A DNA stretch of 64,000 nt from NCBI GenBank assembly GCA_005406025.1, contig BGZK01000147.1, forward strand, positions 62,001-126,000. The letters run 5' to 3'. Under the pieces are notes generated by a model. It was given only the letters and a program-made list of their open reading frames with translations. It did no database searches and had not been told where the DNA came from. Each line of letters opens with the position of its first letter. Position 1 is the first letter of the stretch. Positions 25,089 through 39,587 of this stretch are shown here, one piece after another. Source of the stretch: Eumeta japonica. Taxonomy: Eukaryota; Arthropoda; Insecta; Lepidoptera; Psychidae. The translations under genes were made by a program, and so were the position numbers.

Positions 25089-28000
25089 GTTCGTTCTAAA
25101 CATATAGTAATTGTGACTTATTTTAAAAATAAACATGTGTACCTGGATTTAATACTGTATTACTTTAATTAAATTATTTGAATTATTCAATAGCCTTTTG
25201 TTTCATTTGAACTGATCTCAAATCTAACACTTTTTTCACCAAAATCTGTCTTATTATGCAGAGACCTTATGACAGCCACATGGTGGTGCTATTTACTGAA
25301 CTTTATTTTTAAAATAAGGATTGCTTTGATATTTCTCAATCGAAAAATAAATTGAAACTAAATTTTTCATAAACCTCTAATAGTTTAAATTTTAAATAAA
25401 TACATACAGACGTCGGCAGGCGTTCAGATTTTAAAATTGTTACAAATGATGCCAACGAAACAATACAGAGATACTCACTGTGCATTTATATTTAATACAA
25501 TCTGTCCAGTAATTGGATGCGGAGAATTTGGGACGCATCACCGACGCAATGCCGTCGATAAGAGCCGCTCCCGTGCCCACCAGCCCCCCGGCCGTGTGGT
25601 ACAGCGGCAGCGGGTTGTACATTCTATCCCAAGGCTTAAGGCCTAACATGTGGACGGTTGCGACCACGATCAGTAAATACCTGTAAATACATTTAGAAAG
25701 ATCGGTCATTGAGAAAATGGAATTTTATAGAGGCGGAGTTCTGCCGCTTCCGGTTCCGGTTCGCATAAGTTTTCATAGAACACGCTTTGTTGTCCTTTAC
25801 ATCATACACATTTGCTCTTCCGTCGGTTTACTTTAATTTATCCTTTTCACCCAATGAAAGTACCTCAATGTACCTCTTTTTCACTGCAGTCACTATATCT
25901 TCTTTCAAACTGTACTGCTCTTTGTCATCATTATTTTTACACCTGCCTTTCAAGGACACAACATACATATTGTGTTGGAAGCGCCTCTTTACTGCATTGA
26001 TTCTACTTTCATCTTTCTTCTGTCACATCCAAGGAGCAGGACTTATTCTGGATAGTCAGTGGCGCTCTTGTTAAACACTTTTACTATTAATAACAGTAAG
26101 TAAAGCTCTATTCACTTTATTTTTAACATTCATTCTCTTTCAATATGTCTATCATATTTATAGTTTTTTATGAAAAAAAAACAACCCAATTATACAAACT
26201 CTTATTCGTTCGATTCTCTCACCTCCTATCCAGTCAAGTTTATGGATCTTTTAAATGGCATAACATTAGCCACCGATATTTACTTTCATAGCTCTTTTGT
26301 CAAGAAAATCATTTATTTTGGTTACCATCTCCAAAGCCTCGCACGTCGACGGCTATTAGTCGTATTAGTCGACAAAGATCGCTATTAGTCGTCTGTGTAC
26401 AAAGACGTTTGAGCCATAGGATACATTTACAGGATAGCTCGCCCATTCTTAGTCCACATTCATACTCTTTTAAATAACACAGGCATCCATAAATAGGTTA
26501 AACGGCAACGGTGATTCTGTACATCTTTCTGATACGTTTACTTGCGATCAGTCAGTACACGTCTCATTCATTCTAACGCGGACGCTGTAAGTATAAGGTC
26601 GCCACTCGCATCCATGTATGTAATATAATAACTAGTTTCAAATATTTACTTGGAATTTGGTAGCACTGCGGCTTTGGGCATGCCCGTGGTCCCCGATGTG
26701 TATATGTAGAGCAATGTGTCCTTGTATCGCGGCTTCTCCGTCACTATGGGATACTCGATTGACTGCTTATCTAACTCCGTACAGAGATCTATAATGCCAT
26801 CACCACATTTCCCATAAAGTTGAAATAACTTCAATTCTGGCGGGAGTTGAGGGCGTATTTCGGCCACAGCTGAAAATATTAAATTGGAAAGTCAACGTAA
26901 CGCATTCAAGACCTCTTTACGAATTTTGTGATGAAAATTTCATGCAAATTGCTATTATTCCTACATCCACCTAAACCTAAACTGACGTCCAATTTATTTT
27001 CCAAAATATTTTTTGTGTTTTATTTTATTTATTATATATAGGTAATTTATATAGGTAAAATTGTAACTTTTAGTTTTCATAATAACTTAATTTATACATT
27101 CATATAATCAAATCATAACTAGATTTATCCTGTGCATACGACATTTTTCTAAAACAATAATTGTTAAGACTTATTTAGACGATATTGAATTCAAACAATA
27201 TTTTTTGGGGTTTTTGTCTTCTTTTTATGAATACAACTTCGATTTAGCTTTTTGTAATCCTTTAGTGATAACTTGGAGCTTAATTTAAATTCAATTTATC
27301 ACGCATTATTACCTAGAGAATAGTCAGAAAACGGTTTTCTTCAACCGGGCGGAGTCGAAAGCAAATGTTCAAAGGAGTTCAAAATATGGACTCTCTTGGA
27401 AAATATAGGTGTCTTAAAAAATAGAAACGAAATCTGTACTTGTTTAATAATTTAAATAAACACGATAAGTTTAATTCATGTGCGAGTCGAGCTGCAGGTA
27501 ACAGCTATTTCTAAAAATTCATCCGAAAGCTAATTTTTGGTAATTGTTTTTAGTCTATTAAGAAAAAACAAACACAACCATAATATTTACTAAAAAAAAT
27601 AATCACAATAAAACTCTGAAAGTTGAAATATTAAAAGATATTATAAAATAAAACAAACATTTACGATTGAATTGAATTATTATAGGCACATAACCCTTTT
27701 TAAAATGACAATTCTCCTCGTACCATTCGGCTGAAAAGAGAGAAGTATCTAAACGCCTATTGATGGGATTTGAGATCGCAAAACTTCCAAAATTTTACAT
27801 CTATTCTATTCAATAGGATTGGGAAATGGGTGAGATATAGGATACGTTATATTTCACAACACGAAGTTCGGTTTGTACAAAACTTTCAATAACAAAAAAA
27901 TTTACAATTTTTGAATTTCGGTTTTATAGAAATTTTTGTGCTAATCATTAACATGAATTATGTTGTTATTTGTGTAGATGTTTTAGATCTTTTGCTTATT

Positions 28001-31000
28001 CATGTTTAAGTGTAATTGTTCATCGTCATTAGTGATAGGTCAAGTGCGCCTAAATCACAATAATATTGAAAATATTACAATACAAAAACAAAAGATGCGA
28101 CATAAAAATTATTATTGTTTCTTAAGAGCCATTTTAAAAGGCCAGAAATAAAGACTCATCGTCACAAATAGAAGGAAAAATAGAAAGATTGTCATTATCC
28201 AATTTGAACTATAATTTGGAACAGCAATAAGGACACAAAGTAATAAGGACAAAAGGCTCGTGAAATGGGATTAGGGACGTTATTGCCTTCTTTTATTGTT
28301 GATTCACTATATTTTATGTGCTATCTAAGGTATGTTAAACAAAAAATATATACTTGAATTTAGTAAGCATTAGAGGGTCCAAAAAAAGAAATATAGGTAA
28401 TAACAAGTGTAATTTAAATCATTTTGTACCTTCCGCTAGCGACTCAGAAAAGATGACAGCTTTCGCTTTTGCGACCTGAATGCAATGCAGTAACGGCTTA
28501 TGGCGCAAATTGCTGTTAACGAGAGCCGACACTGCGCCCAACTTCGCCATTCCCAACCATGTCCACACGTATTCCCCGCAGTTGGGCATGAAGACGCATA
28601 CTACGTCGCCGCGCTTTAGGTGCAAGTGGTCTTGCATCACACGCGCCACTTGGTTCGATTTGGTCGCCATCTGAAAGAACAATGACTTATCTAAAATTCA
28701 AAGCTTAGATCATTAGAATTTTAGATCATGTTAAAATTTCGAAACACTCGACATCGTCCTTGCGCATCGCTGTCACCTTTACAATCGGTCTCACTACGTA
28801 ACTCTGTTTAAGTATTTATAAAACGATAAATTTTAATCTGCAGTCAAGCAACATATTAGTTTGAGTTACATTCATTACATAGAATAATACATTATTCTTC
28901 AGGTATATATATAGTAGTTAGGCATAGAATTATAATATTATAGGCCATTAAAGGTTTTATAATTTCATATTAGTGAAACATAATCGGTCAGTGCCATAGC
29001 CAGGGCTTGGTAACAGAGGCACACACTGCCACATTACTTTGGTATCGTGTTGTAAAACATATGGGATTAGCGGATTCTTAGAATTTGAGCTTAGATGAAA
29101 TTTTGTTTCTGAATTTCGTCTTAAATACTATTCGTCTTAAATATGAAATACTATTACCATTAGGACAAACTTGTCACAAGTCACACTTGTCACAGAAATA
29201 TATTATCAATAATTAAAAATGAGACTACAGTGGTCAAATAGCGTCTTTTGAAATACCGGTTAATAGGAATCTAAAAAGCGTGTGGCACTCGGGTACTGCC
29301 GCGGTAAAGCTATTGCATAGCATTTTTTATCAATTTATGCAATTATAATTATTTATTTATTTATGCAGTATTTTTTTTTCTTTGATATTAATTCAAGTTT
29401 TTCATCACTTTCTTCATTAATAAATGCACTTTATTTATTCGTATTTAAAACACTATATACAAATTTTACGCGTACAGCTATTCAGCAGCAACTGCTATTC
29501 ACTGTTCTACATAGGTACACCTATGTATACATATATACCTACCTGTATACTTACGGGGTACATGCGGTGAGTGTGGCATTATAAAGATATGATAGATACC
29601 TATACACCTATATACTTTCTCACAAACAGCTGCTTACGTATTCGTCCGATTTTGGAGCGGCTCGTCTCGATCCGTACGAGCTTAGTACAGTCGTACCATA
29701 TACATACACGTTAAGCGAACGCTCGGCCGAGCTACATGGTAGGCGGAGTGGGAGGTGTTAGGTTTTATTTTCGTTACGGAATTTCTTGATTCGGTGCCGC
29801 GCTCAAAGCCCGCGATAAAAGCTATGCAATAGCTTAAAAAGTTGTAAAAAGTGCATTCCAGTGAACGAAAAAGATTGGTAGAATTTCGAAAATATGTCAT
29901 GCAGAAGATTCTGGAAGTACAATGCTGTAACAATTCCAATGAGTTGTACGACTCAATATTTTACGTAATAAAAGTGGAATACAGAAATATTTTCCAAACA
30001 GGAATTATTGAAGTAAATCAGTCATTATTATTAAGTGATTGGGCAACAGTGAGAATACATAAAAGTAGGAAAAGATTGATGATGTTTATGACGAAAGAAC
30101 ATACGATAAAAGCGAGAGATTTACTGAGTATGTTAAAAACTATTTAAAAAAATTTAAACGTGTAGCGCGACGAAAGTGAATATTAATAGCAAAATAAAGA
30201 ACAACAAAAATTTAGTGAAAACAACTTGGAGTATCATAAAGATCGAAATTGGTAAAATTAAAGGTCGCGATCTCGACTTCCAACTTAAGATAAATGATAA
30301 AATTCTTAAAAAAAAAATATAGAAATTGCCGAAGCCGTTGAAAGATTTTTTACTGACATTCCAATTTCGACTACAAAATCTCTCAATTCATCTCCCGCTC
30401 TTGCTGAATCCTTATTCAGGGAAAATATTCCGCGTCTTAATATTAATTTAAATATATATATTAGGAAGACATAATTAAGGCATTTAAGCAGTTGGATATG
30501 AACAAGACTGCTGACCTCTATGATCAGTTAAAATTGTAAACTACGTTATTGATTGTATTGTACCACATTTAGCGCTTGGTTTTAATAAATGTTTGTATGA
30601 TGCCATGTTTCCTGATCTGATGAAAGAAATCAATGCTGTTCCTATATTCAAATGCGGTAGTAAATCGAACCCCATTAACTTTAGGCCTGTATCTGTACTG
30701 CCGACTTTAAGTAAAATTTTTGAAAAGTTGATCCTAAATCAACTTCTACTACATTTTTATAGTAATAATCTAATGTCCAAAGAACAGTTCGGTTTTACAT
30801 GGGGTCGCTAAACAGTCGATGCTGGTGTTGAGCTTGTTGAAAAAATTTTTAAAGCCTGGGATGATTCGCGGAATGCGATAGGAGTATTTTGCGATCTCTC
30901 AAAGGTGTTCGACTGTGTAAATCACGAAACACTGATCTGAAAGCTACATCATTATGGAGTTACGGGTCGTGTACTCGACCTACTGGCATCATATTTAACT

Positions 31001-34000
31001 AATATGATTCAAATGGTCGATTTCAATAACACGAAGTTGTCTCGATCCGTGGTTTATATAGGGGTACCACAAGGATCGATCCTCGGTCCTTTTCTGTTCT
31101 TAGTTTATATTAATGACTTAACGAGCCTTGTTAAGGATATTCATGAGATGGTACTGTTTGAAAATGATACATTTTTATTATTCAAAGTTAAAATAAATTC
31201 ACTCGATTATGACGATGTGAAAATTGCTATCTCCAAAATTGAAAAATGATTTACTTTAAACATTTTACTTCTTAATAAAAAGAAAACAAAATGTGTGAAA
31301 TTTTCACTTCCAAATGTAAAAAACGGATCTCATTCTATTTTAATAGGAATTTAAAGAAATTGAAATTTTAACTATGGCACCATAATTTATTTATCAAAGT
31401 TTAATATGTGTTAAAAAACTAGAATACTTTAATAAAAGTAGTGATAGACATAATTTCAATAATGCAAATAGACATGTTAGTCGACTGGTTACAGTCACAA
31501 ATTCATGTAGGGGGCTATACGTGCGCATTTTCAATAAGATTCCTGTGGATATATAAAATTTACCCTTATACAATTTTTTTAAATATTTATTAAACAAAAA
31601 CTTTATACGAAAGGGTATTGTGCAATCTCTGAATGTTTAAAGGATAAATGGACATAATGAGCTCGACTTCCTACAGGTTTTTTCATGCTATAGTTTCCAG
31701 CATATCTCAGAGAAAATTTTAAAGAAATTAATATTTTAACTGTACCGTCACAATACATATACAAAAACCTGGTATATGCCAAAAGAAATATAAAATGGTT
31801 CCAAAAAATGAGCGGCACTCATTGTTATGTCTAATGTTAATATTAATTAACGCTAGACATAAGAATGACCTTGCTGCTCATAAATTCAGACTAAGCAAAG
31901 TTAACAAGTCATTTAAGGGGCAATGTGTGCGCTTTTATAATAAGATTACAGTTGAAATTAAAAAATTGCCATTTCATAAGTTTAAAGCTTTCATTAAATA
32001 AAATTATGTAGTAAGGGCTATTATGCCGTACCTAAATATATTTAAAAAAAAAAAACCCGTGGACTAAACTGATCGACTATCAAGCTGTTTCATGCAATTT
32101 TTAAATGTTGTGCTAGTTTTACTGACTACCATGCATCTTTGAGCGAAACCGAAAAATGAATCAGCATTCGGAATGGGTGTTAATGTTAATACCAAAAGAA
32201 TGTCATGATGAGGCATTTCAAGTGTAATTATATTATCTACGAAAAAAAAATGTTTTTGATTTGATATATATGATTGTATTTATATATAATTAGTTTGAAA
32301 AGATCAATTCTCAAGTCTCTTGCTCGTTCTTCTTGAAGGATAACAGCCTTACGAACGAGTGGTAATTAAAAAAACTGTAAATTATTTAAATGTTATGACC
32401 TATTTAAAGTGTTATATTTATAACCTATGAAATTAATATATTTTGAATTTGAAAAAAAAAGTATCCTAACTAAATTGTGTCTCAAAAAAAAGTTAATTTA
32501 CTATACCTCTTTAAACGTCCAAGTGCGGCCGTCGACGACAATGAAGCAAGGTGCATCGGGATACTTCGCAGCACGCTCCGTGAACAAGCTCGCCACCGTA
32601 TCGTCGTGCCTGTCCCAACGTTTCGATCGTATCATGCCGTTGGCGTAGCGCCAAAGAAACCTGAGGGTCGGGACAAGGAACGTTGTGAACGTTGGAAATC
32701 TTACATAATAACATCATAGGGTGTCTAGAATGTGTCATTGGAAGTGAATCGTTAAATTTGTACCGAGCATCGATCACGATACGATTTCATCGACATCAAA
32801 AGATGAGATTCTGAATTCGATTTTTCTGCATAGTGCATTTATCGCCAATGCATTTTTTCCGGCCTACATGTACCCGTCTAAACGATTCGTATTAAAAAAA
32901 ATTGTCTATACGTTATTGTTATGTCAGATTCGAATCACCCCACAGCTAGCTCGCACCCTCCCACAACCTTTTAGGGCTCGGCTTTCTCGTTTTGAATTGA
33001 AGAGCTTGGACCCCTCGAGTCCTCCGTGTTGGTCCAGTGCGAGTTGGAGACTACAGACGTTGTCACTAAAGCGATGACAACCTGCGGGACCAATAACCTA
33101 ACGTGTTCTCTGAAGCACGAACGTGGTGGATGATTATTATGTTATTTTATCTTTTAAAAATATAGAAATTTTTAATAAATAAAGAATCCATTCGTAAGCA
33201 ATTAATAATATAGCAACTCTCACTTCTTAAATTTATAATGTTTACTTAGCTATATCGTATTTACATAGTTCAGAAAAATAACCGACAAATTTCATTTTCC
33301 AAAAAACTGAAATCGGCTTAGATGCCATCCATAAACAACATCTTATCTTCTTTCACTGTCTTTATCTTCTCTCACCGCCCATAAATTTACTCTTAAGATT
33401 GGAGGGAGGGGGTCAACAAAGTGTTGATATCGTGTGACAAAGAGGAAAACGAGTCATAAGCTTCTTGACGTCACATACAAAACACTATAACGCTAAAAAT
33501 CTAAACTTCAACTCTTACGAAGGAAAATTTTTCTCGCTGTAGTTATTAGTGTCACGCGTCAGTCGCTTTTGATATATGTCAGAAGACCAATATCGCCTTT
33601 GAGGTATTGCTAAAAGCGTTTTTGTGAAGTTTTTAAAATTTGTCAATTATTATTGATTTTATAAAAAAAAAGTGGAAGTGCTGTTTAAATTTTTTGTGGC
33701 GTAATTTATAGTTATTTAAAACATAAAATCGCGCGCGTAAGTTAATTACGACAAATTACTCATTAAATGGCAATGTGCTTTTTTCCTAAAAATCCACCAG
33801 AAGTAGCACCAGTAGGAAGTACCAATAATTTGATTTCCCCATTAATAGTAACTTTAAACGTATTTTTATCATTAAAATTTATAAACAAATAAAGTGAATA
33901 AATAATATCAAAACATAAAATATTCAATTACTTAGTAAATTCAATTACCCAGCAAACAAAATTAGTAGACAATTTCAAACTTACAAAACTTGATGTCGTC

Positions 34001-37000
34001 GGTCGAATTCTTTGTAATAGAATTGACAATAGAACAAAGTAAGTTTTCGGTTGCGATTTTATCCTGCATTAAAGTTATTTTCGAAATATGTTTGTAATGT
34101 TATGAACAATTTTTGCGGAGCATTTTTTAAGATTAATCGTCTTTGGTCTATTTTAATCGTTTTATTAGAAACGAAAGAAATTAAAGAACGAAAATATAAA
34201 ATATAAATAAATATAAAAAACGAAAGAAATTACAATAGATCAATCATTTTAATTGTAATAGATTATTATGGTTAGAATAGATCTTTTCTATAATTTTAAT
34301 AGAATAGAATATCTAATGCAATTCTATTATTTATAGAATATAATAGAAAAACATTTTCTTTTCTTAGCCACGGAAAAGATTTTTTTCCCTTGCATGGCTA
34401 AAGAAAAACAAACGGTGTCCTTATGCCCTTATAATTTCATCATATTCGTCTGTCCATCCGTAGATGTGTGACAGTTTATTATATAGGTTGTTGTTTCATA
34501 TAAATGGCCATGCAATTTTGTAAAGCAGTTGCGAAAAATAGTGGTAGCTTTCGTTGCATAAATTTGGGGATTATGAATATGATTTTCGCGCACTCCATTG
34601 TGTGGGGTGTCATTGCATAATTATTTAAAAATGCATTAAACCTTTTAAGTGACTTTTTCTTTTAGGTGTGTATCTTTCGATTTATGATTATTATTATAAA
34701 CTCACGCCTACTTCCCAGAAGCGCAGGCGCAGTTCATTTTGCCACAGGCACTGGAGTCTCAATATGGAGATTGTAGTGTCCCTGTTTAAGCATCTAAAGT
34801 CCATCGATCTCGTGTCTCTTCTCTTTGACTTTTGAATCACGTATTTCAAGAACTAAATAAAATCACAGTAATAAAGTCATATCATGTATCACGAAAAAAT
34901 GAGTTTTGAATAAAATCTAATTACAAGTTTTCTAAATATCTACAATTTTCAGATTTCAATAATAGCAATCTGATCGCCGGCCTATAATTTTGTCGTTATG
35001 TCGTCGTGGTACGTTTTTGTCATTACAACATATATTTGTGTCGATATTAAATTATTCAAATTTATAAAGAAATGACGTGATACTCGTTTGATTGAAACTT
35101 TTTATTGAAAACTTTGGTTGAAAACCGTTTTGGATGGTTTGATTGAGGTGAAACCGTTTGGGTGAAACATTTGCAAATTCCACTTCGTTGGTACGAACCC
35201 TGATTATGAAAATCTGAATTTCGCATTAGTCCTTTTTAGAAAAACATATATTCAATTTGGTGCATTCTGATCAAATTTCAGGATTACAGAAAATAGGTAA
35301 TCAATAATCTACGTAACCTCGAAAATCATGCTGACAGAGAATATAATGGTCGTATATTACAAACGTCAGGCACTAGTTACGTTCTACAACATACAAATAC
35401 GTTTAATTGTAAGCGAGTTTCATATATACTATGTGCCTGTAGACAAATGAATAATAATACTGTGACGCGTATTATGCATTCAAGAAGTAGTGAAAAGAAA
35501 ACTGAATGTTTGAATAATAGTCACCGAGTATGTAAATTTAAACAAACTGTATCACTTATGTGAATAATCGATTTACATATTTCTATTATACAACGTTCGC
35601 AGCTAGGGGACTCGACAGATGTACTTGGCCTCGCTTAAAAACGAACGTTGAAATAGCGTGAAAAGGCCCCCTCGCCGGACAGCGGGCGATAATGAGATCG
35701 ATTCCCAGCCGGCGTAAATCGAGCAAACGCAGGAGTAACAGAAATAAGCCTCGTTAAGATGTTACTCACATTCGGCTCTGACACATGCTTCAGTATGCTT
35801 ATACAGTTAAATACAAGTGTTTTCCTATACGAAAGCACTTCACGTTCCTCTGAGAGATAGAAAAATAAAAAAATCCCTTGTTCTTCACCTTGCAGTGTCT
35901 ACATGGTAAAGCGATTAACACGCAAGTAGCCTAGTTTGGTGTTATAAAAGCTCTATAACTAATTCATATACTAATCAAGGCTGTATTTCAAAATGCTAGC
36001 TAGCTGCTTACAGGAACTGTAATCCCCAAATGCAATTTTGTTGCTTTTTCAAAAAATGTATTCCAAGGTAAATATTAATTGCGACAATATTTTGTCTAAT
36101 ACAGGATCTTATGTTTTTTAACAGTGAATATAATTATCAAGGCAAGCTTCTGTTGAAATTAGAAATTTTAATTATTTTTTAAGATTTTTATGTGAACAAA
36201 TATGAGAAAATACTGAAAAAAAATATCCCATTTATTTTATTAATGGCATTTACGATTAATGTAGCCTCCCTTGGTAGACACTAAGTCTGCTTGGAAAGCT
36301 CAACATTCTACTATAGGTATCAAAGGAGTGGTAGATATAGTGACGATATACGACGTTGTGAATAACTTAAGTTTTCAAATCTAATAACTTGAAGATTTTA
36401 TAGCCTTTTATTATTGGTTTAAGAACTGTAACACACGAATATTTCAAAACTAATATAATATTGATAAATTTATTATTAATAAGCCTCAGTATTATTAAGC
36501 AAACGATTAGGCTCTGTCAACCGTCCTCCAGTGATGGTCATTTTTCTATTTTTTCGCATGTTTTACTAAGTTTTTCAACGAATAAATATTATTGAAACAT
36601 TTTGTAGGTTCACCAATGAATTCGTCAAAAAGAACTCATAAAATATAGTACTTTTATGCAGCTTGTTGTTTTTGTTTGGGTTAAAATTATACTCGACCGC
36701 AGCCTAAGGCTCTAGAATGACAATTTATAACATTTTTATAGATTAACTTCTTAGCGATATCTATTGACAAAAGGAAAAAGGCATTGTTTTTGTCCTTTTG
36801 TTAATGTCAGCAACTTCTTTACACCTTTATATTATACAGCCCGATTTTGGGAATTGTTATAGGTTTCTTATATACGATTTTTGTGCTGCAATGATAACCC
36901 TAAGCTGTATCAAAAGCTTTTATAGAGCTGTATAAAAATATTTAAAAACACAAATATCCTTCTTCTACCTCTATAAAAATTCTATAAATTATTATTGAGT

Positions 37001-39527
37001 TAGTTAAGCAACTCGCGTCTTAGTGCATTGTATGATTCAATAAAACTAAAACAGAAACTTTTCGCAATAGATTGGTCCCATGGTGCTGAAGCGATTACCA
37101 ACTCTCGTCTTACTTATTACATATACATTCATTTAAAAAATCAAGCTCGTAGCCGTAAATCGTTTACTTTAGCCACATTTACAAAATTTAATTTGAAGTA
37201 ATATTTTTGTTCATATTTCCCAAAAACGAATTCAACGTTTAAACCACTGGAAATCGCTAAAGATTGATGGGACTAAATAGACATTCCCAGCATCCTACTT
37301 AAGTAGAATCACTACTCTCGTTACACCCTGTGCGTAAGAATCTATTCGTAACTGCTAACTATAAATAAGTACAGTCTACACTGTACCGTCGAGTATTATT
37401 TAAAATTATATTTTGTATTGCAACTGAACACGTATGAAAAGTATCACAATCTACGAAATCAAGTAATGATTTGATTTACGTTTCGATACCAAAGTTGAAC
37501 ATATGTACAAAGTTTTAAGTGGATGCTATTGAGAGTTCTTCATCAGAAAACGATCTTAGATGCAACACCAGATCAGGGTTATCGCACCAAAAAGAATTTT
37601 AAAAATTATACGACAAACAAAAGGTGAGATGCAGTTCATTAAAGGCTTTTAATGTAATAATAAAAAGTCAACGTTGTAGGCATACATTTGTGAAGCAATG
37701 TATATGAAAACCGATCGTTGTTTATTTCAAGATTATTTTGTTACGAACTGGTCAAATGTTTCGATTTTCAGCACGTCATTACTGTTATCTTTTTAATCTG
37801 TCATAACTAAGCGAAGTTATTCATTATTCGTGCTTGTATTCGATTCTATTTTTTTACTCTGTCAAAATAACAAAGCATTTGTGTCCTAACATTCATTCTT
37901 TCAACAGACATATAAAAGACAATTGATTTCAACTCAGAATCTTTTGTATTTTATCAACAAATAAATGAATGTACAGCCACTAATTACAATAAAGAAAATA
38001 CTAAAGTAACAAAAAAAAAACAAACCAAATAACCTCCATAAGGAGAATTGCGTCTAAATATCTGATGTTCTATTTATTTTATGTATTGATTTGCACGCAA
38101 CATTCATAAAATATTCGTAGGTAGGCGAACTAGGGCGGCAGTCGTGTTTCGTTTCGAGGTGTTCTTGACATAACGTCACATAAATGGATCTATTTATTGC
38201 GTCTTCTCCTAAGGTTCGTTTTTACTTGTATAAAGTTGATGTTTAACATCCCGCTAAGCAAATTAAAAATTTTTGAATATCGGGAAGTTATTAGTTTTAC
38301 CCCGTTTTTCGTAAATTCAGTTTTCATCAGATCTTGACGTTTTGAGGTTCTAGGAAGATTTTACGATGGTGTCTGAATGTGTGTGTGCGTGCGTGCGTGC
38401 GTGTGCGTGTGTGTGAGTGCATGTATGTATTACTTTTGGACGGCTTGACCAATTGGAACCTTTGGCACTCCAAACAGTTCTATCAAATTTATATTTCCTG
38501 AAAATTTGAACCGATTCGGATCGATAGCTTTCAAGAAATAAAAAAAAACCTATGAAAACAATTTTATTTAATATTGATTTTTTGGAATAACTTTTGAATG
38601 GCTTTATCGGTCGATTCCAAAAACTAATCAGCTCTTAACATTAAAAAACCACGTCGATTGCCGCCGGGCCGGTCAAAATCGGTTGATTCGTTCGTGAGAT
38701 ATGAACAAAAAAATCCTAAAACGTGATTTTTTCCAAATGCTCCAAAATTTTGTACCTAATTAAGTGCATGTTCTGAATTCTTTTATAGTACTTAAAACCA
38801 ACGTTGATTGTCGCTAGTTCAATCAAAATCGATTAACCTGTTAAAGAGATATCAAAAACAAAACAAAAAAAAACTTTAAAAACAATTCGAAAATATTGCA
38901 TCTAATCAAATCCGCATTCTCAAAATATTTTAGTCAAAAAATCGCGTCAATCCTGTATGTTTTATAGTGCTTCGAACCCGAAAATGGGGGAAAGTTTCAG
39001 GGTTGGCCCTCAGGGTTAACCGCTTTTCTAATTATTATTATTATAACTACGCCAAGAAACGTAATAATATTAAAATATGATTACACTATTTTTGGATAAA
39101 TCGTTTCCGATTCAAAATAGAAGACTGTTTTGTGTAGATCTATACAAAAAATAGGTAATACTGTATTATTACATACTGTTAGATTTCATTGGACATAGAA
39201 AAATGATATTTCTATTCTCATTTGCTCTTATATATACTAGCTGTCTCGGCAGACGTCGTCCTGCCCGGAAAAGCTTTAAGCGATATGCCGACAGCAGCGC
39301 CACCTACAGGGTCCAATTGTGTTTTGAAATTATCCAGGGACCCATTGGAATATACATAGAAAATTTCATCCCAATCGGTCCAGCCGTTTCATATACCGCC
39401 AACGGCGCCATCTATCAGGTCCATTTGTGAATCTAAACCATCCTCGAATCCACTTGAACACACGCAAAAATCATTCAAATCGGTTCAGCCGTTTAGGAGG
39501 AATTAACTGTCAACACACATACAGAAG

Positions 39528-39587
<60 letters not shown>

